Made by a program: the position numbers and the translations under genes
Part shown: one piece after another, positions 36,106-46,533 of the stretch
Numbering within the stretch: the first letter of the stretch is position 1
Layout: the number at the start of each line of letters is the position of its first letter
Source of the DNA: Papaver somniferum
Taxonomy: Eukaryota > Streptophyta > Magnoliopsida > Ranunculales > Papaveraceae
Assembly: GCF_003573695.1 (NCBI RefSeq)
Contig: NC_039359.1
Location: 137,293,939-137,357,938 of the forward strand
DNA: 64,000 nucleotides
Reading direction: 5' to 3'
The notes under the pieces: generated by a model
Database searches by the model: none
Seen by the model: the letters and a program-made list of their open reading frames with translations, nothing else
Told to the model about the DNA's origin: nothing

Positions 36106-37732
36106 GTGGAAGAAGAATTACAACTAGAAGAAGAACAAGAGGTTCCATTTGTAGAAGAACCACTAGTTGAAGAAGAAGAAGAAGCAATTGGTGATGCAAA
36201 TCGTACACTCAAGGACTTGGATTCTCATAGGCTTGATGTACAACGGTGGTGTATTGAGACAAACTCAACCTTCAAGATCAAGCCGGGATTGATTAGAGAG
36301 TTACCGAAGTTTCATGACATGGCGAATGAGGATCCAAACAAGCATCTCATGGATTTCCGTACCATAGTCACGACCATGCTACCACCGGAGACTAATGCCG
36401 ATGGTGCAATGTTGAAAGCTTTTCCATTCTCTTTGGCGGACAATGCTAAGGAATGGTTGTATTATTTACCATCCGGAAGTGTCACTACATGGAAAGGGTT
36501 GAAGAAACTCTTTCTAGAGAGGTATTTTCCTGCGTCAAAGGCTACTCAAATTCGCAAAGACATTTGTGGGATAAAGCAACACGTAGGAGAATCGTTGTAT
36601 GAATGTTGGGAGTGATACAAGAGATTGGTGGCAAGCTGTCCACACCACCAATTTAGTGACGTGATGATAATACAATACTTTTACGAAGGTCTCCAACCAA
36701 GTGATAGATATCTTCTTGATGCAGCGGGTGGTGGTGCACTAGTGAACAAGACGGTGGCCCAAGATACCGAGTTGATTGAAAGCATGGATGCAAACTCGCA
36801 ACAATTCTATACAAGAGGTGAACCAATGGTTAGGCGAGTGCATGAAGTTACGGATTCATCATCACACCGTGATCAAAGGATGGATAACATGGAGCAAATG
36901 ATGCAAAATATGGATGCGGTTATTTTACCTTCATATGGTGAAGAGGTGGATCAAGCTAGTGCGGTCTTTCCAAATAAACAAAGACGGTATGATCCCTACT
37001 CCAACACTTACAATCCGGGATGGAGAGATCACCCAAACTTTAGCTATGCAAACAAGCAAGGCGCGGTTCAACAACCTGCATTCAACCATTCGAGTGGATT
37101 TCAACCACAACAACAACAATTCCAGCCGCAACAACAACAATTTCAGCAACCACAACAATCGATGCAAAATCAAGGTTCCGATATCGATGCAAAATCAAGG
37201 TTCCGATATCGATGCAAAGCTTCAAACTTTTATGCAAGGCATTTCTACCATGTTTAAGGAAAGTCAACAAGAAACTAAGAGTGCTATCAAGGAGTTGCAA
37301 ACACAAACGGGCTCCATGGCGGTTGATATAAACAAGTTGAAGGCACAAAATAGTGGGAAACTCCCTTCTCAACCTATCAACCCAAAAGAGGGTGTCAATG
37401 CTATTACGTTGAGAAGTGGTACACAACTTGTGCAACCCGAGGTTACTGATTCGGGGAAGGTGGAAACACCAAAGGAGCCAGTTTTGGAGGAAAATAGGGA
37501 TGAAATTCCCCAAACACCCGAGGTACCTATTCCTAACTCTAAAACTCCGGTTTCTACTTATGTTCCTCCTTTACCTTTTCCTCGAAGATTTGCAAGTTCT
37601 AAGAAGGCGGAACTAGAAAAGGAGATTTTAGACGTTCTAAAGAAGATTCATGTGAACATACCACTCATTGATACTATCAAGCAAGTTCCCAAGTATGCGA
37701 AAGTGTTGAAGGACTTGTGTGCCAATAAGTAA
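36106..37732 (+). pseudogene. gag of Athila element 2, broken
   Basis: The frame is open upstream of 36106 without an obvious ATG. The N-terminus is strongly acidic (glutamate runs). The Gag domain shows AFPFSLADNAKEWLYYLP and LFLERYFPASKATQIRK, matching Athila/Tat Gag. A TGA at 36613 interrupts where the family has arginine (CGA to TGA). The frame then runs to 37257 through a glutamine-rich stretch (37090-37160). A 25-bp tandem duplication at 37159-37208 shifts the phase, and the frame 36914-37732 carries the rest, ending with an IDTIKQVPKYAKVLKDL block. Confidence 0.85.
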
Positions 37733-37750
37733 AGGCTCAAAGGTAATGAA

Positions 37751-38260
37751 GTGCTAAGTGTGGGGGAGAATGCTTCGGCAATCTTACAACACAAACTCCC
37801 ACTGAAATGTAAGGATCCTGGTAGATTTGACATTCCAGTCACAATTGGTAATACCACATTTAACAAAGCTATGTTGGATTTAGGTGCATCCGTTAATGTT
37901 ATGCCTGCATCTATGTACAATTCACTTGAGTTAGGTCCTCTTAAAAAGGCTGGAATTGTATTGCAATTAGCCGATCGCTCTAATTTTTACCCAATGGGTA
38001 TTTCAGAGGATGTTCTTGTGCAAGTTAATCAACTTGTATTTCCAGCTGACTTTTGCGTGTTAGAGATGAATGAAGGGTCACCGGACTCGTCTCTTCCATT
38101 GCTACTTGGGCGTCCCTTCATGAAAACGGCAAAAACCATTATTGATGTGGAAAAGGGAACGCTAACTATGGAGTTTGATGGAGAAACAATACGGTTCAAC
38201 ATTTTCGAGACGATGAGATATCCTAGTGATGTCCACTCTTGTTTCTCCATTGATGTTATG
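37751..38260 (+). pseudogene. Aspartic protease region of Athila element 2
   Basis: First part of a 485-codon frame. MLDLGASVNVMPASMY (active site DLGAS at residues 43-47), LQLADRSN, and LLLGRPFMKTAKT (about 117-129) match Athila retropepsin. The frame continues uninterrupted into RT. Confidence 0.85.
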
Positions 38261-39652
38261 GATACATTGGCACAACAAGTGTTTGAATTGAATGGTGATG
38301 ATGTTTTGGAAACCGTTTTGACTACATCCATGGATAATGGTGTAGAGTGTGGTAATGAAGTCAAGGAAGCCCTTGGTGATCTTAATTCACTACAAGTATG
38401 CTCGGAAACTCATAATATCTCTTTTATTTCTTTACCATGCAGTGATGAAAAGCTTGTACCTTCCATTGTTAAATCTCCAAAGTTAGAATTGAAACCTCTT
38501 CCCGATCACCTAAAATACTTATACTTGGGTGACAAGGAAGATTTACCTGTGATTGTTTCTAACAAGCTTAGTGAATTACATGAGAAAAAACTTCTAAGGA
38601 TGCTAAGGAAGTACAAGACGGCCATAGGATGGACAATTGCTGATATCAAGGGTGTAAGCCCTGCCGTGTGTATGCACAAAATCCGTTTGGAGGACGATGC
38701 AAAGCCTACAAGGGAAGCGCAACGTCGTTTGAACCCTCCCATGATGGAAGTTGTGAAAAAGGAGATACTAAAGCTTTTGGACGTGGGTGTTATCTACCTC
38801 ATATCCGATAGCAAGTGGGTGAGCCCAGTACAAGTAGTACCAAAGAAATCAGGTGTGACGGTGGTAGAGAATGATAAGAACGAACTTGTCCCAACTCGTG
38901 TGCAAACCGGTTGGAGGGTTTGTATTGATTACAATAAATTGAATGCCACCACTAGGAAGGATCATTTTCCATTGCCTTTTATTGATCAAATGCTTGAACG
39001 TTTAGTTGGACACTCTTACTATTGCTTCCTTGATGGCTATTCAGGTTACAATCAAATTATGATAGCGCCGGAGGATCAAGAGAAAACCACTTTCACTTGT
39101 CCATTCAGTACTTTTGCTTATAGAAGGATGCCTTTTGGCTTGTGCAATGCTCCAGCTACCTTTCAAAGGTGTATGGTAAGTATTTTTCAGAATATGTTGA
39201 AAACATAATCGAAGTGTTTATGGATGACTTTAGTGTCTTTGGTGATTCATTTGACCTTTGTTTGCACAACTTGTCACTAATCCTTGAATGATGTGTTGAA
39301 ACAAATCTTGTGCTAAATTGGTAGATGTGCCATTTCATGGTAACTCATGGCATAGTTTTAGGCCATATAATATCTTCTAAAGGCTTGGAAGTCGATAAAT
39401 CTAAAATAGACCTTATACGTGCTTTAACCCCTCCCACTACGGTGAGGGAGATGCGCTATTTTCTTGGTCATGCAGGTTTTTATCGTAGATTTATCAAGGA
39501 TTTTTCCAAGATAGCATCACCACTTTGCAACTTATTGCAAAAAGATGTGGTTTTTAACTTTGATGAAAAGTGTATGGCGGCATTCAATCGTTTGAAAGAA
39601 CTTTTGATTTAATCTCCTATCATTAAACCACCGGATTAGAGCAATCCTTTTG
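38261..39652 (+). pseudogene. Reverse transcriptase of Athila element 2
   Basis: Residues about 330-485 of the frame starting at 37751 carry [26 protein letters not shown] (catalytic aspartate at about 428) and [16 protein letters not shown] frameshift near 39180 is followed by [15 protein letters not shown] at 39210-39255. Stops are TGA at about 39288 (from CGA), TAG at about 39322, TAA at about 39610 and TAG at about 39637. The thumb region GIVLGHIISSKGLEVDKSK is open at 39325-39612. Confidence 0.85.
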
Positions 39653-39657
39653 AGCTC

Positions 39658-40302
39658 ATGTGTGATGCAAGTGACTATGCGGTTTGTGCGGTGCTTAGGC
39701 AACATGTGGGGAAGATACCTCATGTTATTTATTATGCTTCTAGAACGTTAAATGAGGCCCAACAAAACTATACAACCACTGAAAAAGAGTTGTTAGCTAT
39801 TTTTTTTGCTTTGGAAAAGTTTCTCTCTTATCTAATTGGTACACAAGTTGTTGTCTTTTCTGATCATGCAGCGCTTAGGTACTTGCTTATGACAAAAGAG
39901 GCGAAACCGAGGCTTATACGATGGATTCTACTTTTGCAAGAGTTCGATATTGAAATCAAAGACAAGAAAGGAATTGAGAACACCGTTGCGGATCATTTGA
40001 GACGTCTTGCTGTGGATAAGGAAGCTATCCCATTGCGTGAAAGTTTCCCGGATGAGCAACTATTCTCAATTGCCTTTGGAGAACCATGGTATGCCGATAT
40101 TGTCAATTACTTGGTGTCTAAACAAATCCCAAAGAACTTGTCTCGTGCTGAGAGGGACAAACTTAAGAGGTTAGGGAACCAATACATATGGGATGATCCA
40201 TACTTATGGAAACAAGGTAGTGACCAAGTATTACGAAGGTGCGTTCCCGAATCCGAGTTTAATTCTATCTTGTATTTTTGTCACTCCTATGCTTGTGGAT
40301 GA
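39658..40302 (+). pseudogene. RNase H and integrase zinc region of Athila element 2
   Basis: A 214-codon frame. [13 protein letters not shown] at the start, [28 protein letters not shown] and [10 protein letters not shown] mark RNase H. The end ([11 protein letters not shown]) is the first half of the integrase HHCC zinc motif. It stops at a TGA (40300) where the family has glycine, then the same reading continues briefly. Confidence 0.85.
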
Positions 40303-41121
40303 CATTTTGGGAGTAAGAGAACCGCTCACAAGGTACTTGAAAGCGGTTTCTATTGGAAAACCTTGCTTAAAGATGCATATATATTTTGTACAACTTGTGA
40401 TAGGTGCCAAAGAACATGCAATCTACGTGCCCGAAATCAAATGCCACAAACTTTTATTCAATTTATTGAAGTTTTCTATGTATGGGGTATTGATTTTATG
40501 GGTCCTTTTGTCAACTCTCATGGGAATTTTTATATCTTACTTGTGTTGATTATGTCTCCAAATGGGTGGAAGCTAAGGCCACCCCGACTAATGATTCTAA
40601 AGTGGTTTCAGATTTTGTGCAAGCTAATATCTTTGCAAGGTTTGGAATTCCAAGAGCCATAATTAGCGATGGGGGTTCTCACTTCAAAAACAGGATCTTA
40701 CAAACTTGTTGAAGAAGTACAATGTGTCGCACAAGATTGCAACACCTTATCATCCCCAAACAAATGGACAAGCCGAGGTTTCTAACCGGGAGGTGAAATC
40801 CATTCTAGAGAAGACGGTGAACCAACAAGGAAAGATTGGAGCATGCGACTTAATGATGCTTTGTGGGCTTATAGAACCGCATACAAGACACCTATCGGGA
40901 TGTCTCCCTTTAGGCTTGTGTATGGTAAACCTTGTCATTTACCCGTTGAAATTGAGCATAAGGCGTTTTGGGCTATTAAGCAATGCAATATGGAGATGGA
41001 TGGGGCTGGAAAGCAAAGGAAGTTACAACTCCAAGAGCTAGAGGAGCTTCGCAATGATGCATTTGAAAGCTCGCGCATTTATAAGGAGAAAACGAAAGCA
41101 TTTCATGATAATGATTTCTAG
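40303..41121 (+). pseudogene. Integrase of Athila element 2
   Basis: Frame 40363-40662 carries the zinc-binding CTTCDRCQRTCN and [18 protein letters not shown] with the first aspartate. A frameshift near 40545 obscures the region up to the second aspartate (an [14 protein letters not shown] motif is readable near 40660-40690). [18 protein letters not shown] (catalytic glutamate) is in frame at 40706-41041. [21 protein letters not shown] lies in frame 40843-41121. At least three frame changes. Confidence 0.85.
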
Positions 41122-41400
41122 GAAACAATTTTTTGGGCAGAAAGTGCTTTTGTTTAATTCTCGCTTGCATTTATTTCCGGGTAAATTAAGGTCACGTTGG
41201 ATTGGACCTTTTATTGTTACTAATGTGTTTTCTCATGGTGCAGTGGAAATTCGTAGCATAGCTACAGGCAAGGAACTTAAAGTTAATGGGCACCGGTTGA
41301 AACCATATTATGAGAATTTCACTTCCGAAGTGGTGGAAGGAGCTAATTTGTGGATGCACTCCCTCTGGAGGAGGCATAGAAAGCAAGGAGATAGTCGGGC
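41054..41400 (+). pseudogene. Integrase C-terminal tail of Athila element 2
   Basis: [22 protein letters not shown] (as [10 protein letters not shown] and [10 protein letters not shown]), then [10 protein letters not shown] and VNGHRLKPY, equivalent to 5136-5475 of element 1. No chromodomain. Pol effectively ends here. Confidence 0.8.
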
Positions 41401-41445
41401 TGACGACTTTAAACCAAGCGCTAAATGGGAGGCAACCCATAGGAT
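41394..41445 (+). other. Conserved motif after pol, Athila element 2
   Basis: GCTGACGACTTTAAACCAAG followed by TGGGAGGCAACCCA, which can fold as TGGG/CCCA. A related block (GGCTGAAGACTTTAAACTTA, then TGGGAAGTAACCCA) occurs at 48213-48255 after the ORF of element 3. Confidence 0.65.
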
Positions 41446-43263
41446 GAGTATTTCTTGTCTTATATTTATTTCTTGTCTTGTTTGTAGTTTTTCTTGTCTT
41501 GTTTTGCATTTACTTTTTCTGATTTCTTGTCATTATCATGTTAGAATTTCCCACCTTTACTTTCTTTGGACGATTCAATTTACATTGAGGACAATGTAAA
41601 GTTTAAGTGTCGGGGAGTGGTGAAGCATTTGCATTGTAAATTTTTCAAATTTTTCGACTTTTGTGTAAAATAGTGAATAAGAAAACTCCAACTTGTGGTT
41701 AGTTTAGAGTCACATACTATACATGTCGCTAAGATTACATCGAGATTCTCATAAGAGTGACTGAACTTAGAGATGACAGAGAACATGATCGGGTTTCTTA
41801 CTTGTATGAGAGTTAAAGTTGGATTTAACCATCCCAGTGGCAAATGAGGTGCAGACTGAATTCGGTATTAGATTTGTGATCCCCTATAGTGGAGACTACC
41901 CATGTTACATCATGAGAGGCACCGACCTTCATTTCTTTGTACCTGTCTAAATATGTGCTTTTAGAGTGTGTGTCACCGTACGTGAACTCCGGGTAGAATG
42001 CTTAGCTACCCAACGTCCGGGTAGAATGGTGACATCGAATTGCTAACTTACATACCACTTGTAATCTTGTTCGCAGTTAGCACCATCCACTTTATCTCTA
42101 CACCAACAGATCCATAGAAACTCCATCATCATCAACAAGAGGAGCATCACAAATTCGAAGGAAAGTTGAAGACGTTCAAGGTTTACAAGCAACAATACAG
42201 AAATGAGCAGATTCAGATTCAAGTATAGCAACAAGACAAGGAGCAGAAGTTTTACAAGTTAAATACTATTGTACAAGAGTGAATATTATCAAGATGAGAA
42301 TTCAAGAAGTTTATGATATCGAGACATACAAGTTGTGAAGAATCAAGCGGTAAAGTACTTACACGATGGCCTTTGTACTTGCATTTTTATTTTATCTTTA
42401 TTTTGTATTTGTATTATTTTCTCTTGTCTCAAAAGAAAAAGAAAAAAAAAAGAAAAAAGAAAAAAATATTTATTGCATCATATTTTGGTTTGTTTAGTTC
42501 GTTTTTGGTTTTATATTCATTCAATAAAGCCAATGGAAGAAGAAATATTTATAATGGAGTTTCAAGCAACAAGGAATTAAAGGAAAGAATCACATTGTCA
42601 AGATTCTACGAAGTTCAAGAGTTATCATCACTAGTTGAAGACCAAAGACGAAGATGAATACAAGGATTGAAGACCGAAGACGTTTCTATGGATGTTGTGA
42701 GATTGGTGCTAACTGCACGCCGAACGGATAACGAGTTAAGTAAGCATATTCCCACCTTCGTTAAGTGGTTGATTTCCTTTCTTAGAGATCGTCATGAAAA
42801 GGGTTTTCAAAATGAATAAAAGATGTGGGTTTTCAAAACAATTCGGAGGTTTTTTTTTCCTTCCTACCATTCAAGGTGTTGCAGGATTCTCTCTTCATTC
42901 CTACCTGGACATATGTGTGACCCATAAAAAGCTGTTTATTATTGAGAGAAACTTCATAAAACCCTTGTGAGGCAGAGTCGAGATTTTTGATCACTCCGAA
43001 CCCGAATTTCTTTCGATAAGGGATGGTTATTTCTCTCTCAACTTTTAAGGATGAGATTGTGTTCATTTATGTGTCTAACTTCTTATGACTAGTGTGCAGA
43101 ATCTTTATGTCTTCTTAGCGCGTTGGATGCTATCATTACGGAGAACTAGTAAGTTGGAAAAGTAGGTTTTTTGGGTATATCTCTAGTAGACCCTCACGAG
43201 ACGGAGTTGTATGTATACTTTAGAATAAGTTTTGTTTAATTTGCTCGAGGACTAGCAAAGTAT
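41446..43263 (+). other. 3' noncoding region of Athila element 2
   Basis: About 1.8 kb. It includes the internal hairpin CATTG-AGGA-CAATG and G-rich tract (41583-41620), an A/G-rich low-complexity run (42432-42468), and no recognisable protein. Confidence 0.6.
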
Positions 43264-43278
43264 AAGTGTGGGGGAATT
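43241..43278 (+). promoter_or_regulatory. Terminal hairpin and polypurine tract, Athila element 2
   Basis: TTGCT-CGAGGACT-AGCAA, then AAGTGTGGGGGAATT up to the 3' LTR start TGATAGGT. Confidence 0.8.
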
Positions 43279-44220
43279 TGATAGGTGTCATAAACACCTT
43301 GATATTTATCTATTGTTTATGCTTTCTTTGCGAGTTTTCATGTAAATTATGTATCTTATGTGTGCTTTGAGTGTTTAGGTACAATGGAGTCGTTGGGAGT
43401 AAAAGAAGGAGAAAACGTCCATTTGGAACGAAAAGGAGCAAAAAGATCAATTCACATGCAAGAGACATGAAAGTCGAGCCATGTCAACATAAGTGTTGTC
43501 ATTGGGTTGACCCTTATCCTATTCATGGATGTCTAGAGTCATTATGGGTATCCCCCTATCCACCCCACTTGAATGGCTACTATCCACTATCATTTCCTAC
43601 ACAAACCTAAATTTCGGAAAGAAATAACTTCTCTTATCATTGCCTTCCTCTCTTTCCCACTCCACCTGATAACAATAGAGGCACCATTACAGAAAAGAGA
43701 AATTCAGAGAGAGAGCAGGTGAGATCGAGAAAAAAATGGGTTTGATTTGAATCTGCAATGGTCGAAGAACAAGGAGGAAATTCATGTTGTTGTGGTTGTT
43801 TTCATGTTTGCAATGGTGATTTATTCGAAGCAGAAGAACTAGGTTTCTGAATTTGAGATTTTGAATCAAGGAAAGATATTAACTGCCATGGATTGAAGGT
43901 GATTTGAATGGGATTACGGAGAAATCAAGGAATTGGTGGTTGGCAGTGAAGATGGTGGTCGACTTAGGGTTTGAATTGGTTTCGATTTAGAGATGAGAAG
44001 TTGTGGTTTTGCTGTCGAAATGACGAGATTGAGACAATAATTGAGTTGTGTTGGGGTTAATTGATGATGGGTTAAACTCGATTGAGTTTGGTATGATTTT
44101 GGTGAAGAATGAAAAGAGATTTTGCTGCTCAGAAATGGTGGTATAAAAGCTGGTTATGGGGATTGATAGAGGTTCCACAGTTGAAAGCAAATTTAATAAT
44201 GGGTTTGTTCTAGACCATTA
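43279..44220 (+). repeat. 3' LTR of Athila element 2, first part
   Basis: Matches 32601-33490 of the 5' LTR plus about 50 extra bp near its start. The match breaks at CATTA, where element 3 is inserted. Confidence 0.9.
44216..44220. repeat. Target-site duplication, left side of Athila element 3
   Basis: CATTA, identical to 50124-50128. The uninterrupted sequence exists at 33490-33500 in the 5' LTR of element 2. Confidence 0.9.
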
Positions 44221-45583
44221 TGATAGACACTTTTTTGTGTCTAATTTGTCCTCAATGTTTCGTATTGTTAGACTCGATTTCGTACTTATTATGGTGTTTT
44301 GTGTTTTTGTAGTATTTTTTGGAAAAAAAATATTATTGGAAAATTTGGCTCGAAAAGTTGCTCGGAGCACTCCCGGAGGACATTTGCTATACAGACCCCC
44401 TATTTTTGCTAAGTGTCACCTACGGCTATATATAGCCCAATTTTGTCCACAACACCCATCTTCTCCACAACACCCATCTTTCTTGTTTCAAATATCAGTT
44501 TTGGCGGGAAGACATGGCAGCAAAACTTAGAAAATTCTGTTCAAGATTTTGGTGACGTATTACAAAGATTCAATGGCTGATATTCATCGGGAACACTTGA
44601 CTGAGATAAACAGGCAGGGTATCTGAAGGAGCGTGTAGAATTTATATAAAGAAATTTCAGAAGTGGTAAACGCGTGAAGAAAAAAATCAGGGAAGAAAAT
44701 ATTCCCGAGTTATGGCCTGCATGAAGAATATTTTCGGCGTGATTAGAGATGATTTTCTTCGCCTGTCGAGTATATAAGGAGTTCTGGGATGTTAGAGAAA
44801 GGGGATGGAGAGTTTGGGGTTAAGCAGAGGAGACGTCGGAGCTGCAGAAGAAGTTGCAGGGAATCTTCTCTGCTGCTGGTGAAGAAGACGAGCTGAAGAA
44901 CATAAGACCCACTTCGACAGTCGCAGAAACCGTGACCTATACTTTCAAACTCAATAACCTTGTAACAATTTTTCCAACAATTATTTTGAGTTCGCAACAG
45001 TTCTGTTAGGGTTCTCTGTAACAGTGAGTTTTGTAACAATTATAACTGTTACAAACACACTGCTTTATACATTTTCTTCAATAAAACACCTTTTTGATCT
45101 ATGGAAAATTATTTTGAGCTTGTTTTTACCATGAGGAGCTTGATCCCATTTCTGGGACGACAGATGAAGCTGAATTTCATCATGTGGTAAATTTAATTAA
45201 TTCCTTATTTACTTTTTGCACCGATTATTAATGATTTATGATTTCTATTAATCAATTGTTATCTTGTTACATAGTGTATGCTTAGTCTTATGTGCTTTAG
45301 ATACACTATGCTTGTAATTTACAATTGATGTTTTACGAAATCTATTTTGGCAAAGAATAGAGTTAATATTTCTTGTATTTAGATCTACAATTGCCTAGGA
45401 TTAATTTCTGAACCACTTGAATATGAAAAACAGTGAAATCCCGAGTCCCAGTGAATTCTTCATCCCGTGACATATTTTGTATATAATTTCTTATTTTTAG
45501 TATTTTTATATTTAAACCTAGAATCAATTTCAACAAGTCCGAGCGAACGAAAACCTTATTTACCACTATTCAAAATTCGATCA
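44221..45583 (+). repeat. 5' LTR of Athila element 3
   Basis: 1363 bp, beginning TGATAGACAC and ending CGATCA. It has about 63 bp that the 3' copy lacks (about 44425-44487), containing the palindrome GGCTATATATAGCC and two copies of TCCACAACACCCATCTT. A TATATAAGG box at about 44771 is shared by both copies. Confidence 0.9.
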
Positions 45584-45588
45584 ATTTT

Positions 45589-45604
45589 TGGCGCCGCCGA
45601 CGCG
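45589..45604 (+). other. Primer-binding site (tRNA-Asp type), Athila element 3
   Basis: TGGCGCCGCCGACGCG, near-identical to the site of element 1 at 11713-11698. Confidence 0.8.
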
Positions 45605-46533
45605 GACTTGTGTATAGATTTGTTTTTAGGTTTTTTTTTTATTATTATTATTTTTGTTCTTTTTTATGCGTTTTGGTATTTCTTGTTTGCTTTCAGATTT
45701 GGAGCTGAGCTAAAGAAAAAGAGAGAAAGTGCTGAAAAGAAAAGCGAAGCTAAAGAAGGAAACAAAGAAGGAATCCAAAAGGAGTGAAGAAGAAGATTTT
45801 GTATATTATTTTATTTTATTTTTTTAGAAATTGTAATTAAGGTTTTTATTTTTGTAATATTTTATTTTTGGACATTTTTTTTTCTTTTCTTTCGGACATT
45901 GAACATTGGAATTTATTTTTAAAACCCTAAGGAAGGGTTGGTTTAAATATAAACTGCACAGGGAAGGACGACAGTTACGATACTATCTCGGCCCCTCGGG
46001 TTCGTACACTGACATTGGAGTCGGTTGCCCGAGTCGACCTCAACGGTTCATCCCCCATCTGAACGGAAGGTAAGAATTCTAAACACCCGCGAATCCCCTG
46101 TCAGCGGGTTTACTGGATGATTTTGTATGCATATATGTTGAGGACCTGAAATCGGATTTAATTTTCTAGTAAAGGGCAAGGCCTGGCCAAATCAAGATAA
46201 GGAATCGGATTTCATCACCTTTTCCTTCTTTCTCGCCTTAGGAACACGTAACCTCTGTGAGTTGAATGTGTGACTGCGCCGCCTTGTAATTCCGGTGAGG
46301 CCTTGGGTATCAAAGCTCCACTGAGCTTCCCTCGCCTCAATTCAACTTACTTTAACTCGAATTGATTCCAGAGGGGTTTGCTCAAATTGTAACGAATTCC
46401 CTTTCGAAGGATTATAAGCTGGTCTAGAAACAATCTAAGGGAGCCTTCATGCTTTTTGTTTGCTAGATTAAATAGGTTTGTTGTGGTCGAGTCAGCCTTG
46501 TTTGTTCTTGTGTAGAATTCTCTTGCAGTTAGG
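45605..46533 (+). other. 5' leader of Athila element 3
   Basis: T-rich and A-rich parts up to 45940, then about 590 bp collinear with the leader of element 1 (10640-11400 reversed). Shared anchors are AGGGAAGGACGAC, TCTCGGCCCCTCGGGTTCG, GCGAATCCCCTGTCAGCG and GAGTCAGCCTTGTTTG. The similarity ends at the ORF start. Confidence 0.75.

Noticed and set aside
42432..42468. A/G-rich run as a polypurine tract
   Set aside because: It is far from the LTR and lacks the G-run of the tracts used by these elements; taken as low-complexity sequence.
45467..45787. 106-codon frame across the LTR-leader junction of element 3
   Set aside because: It spans the LTR end and primer-binding site, and its hydrophobic run comes from T-rich sequence.
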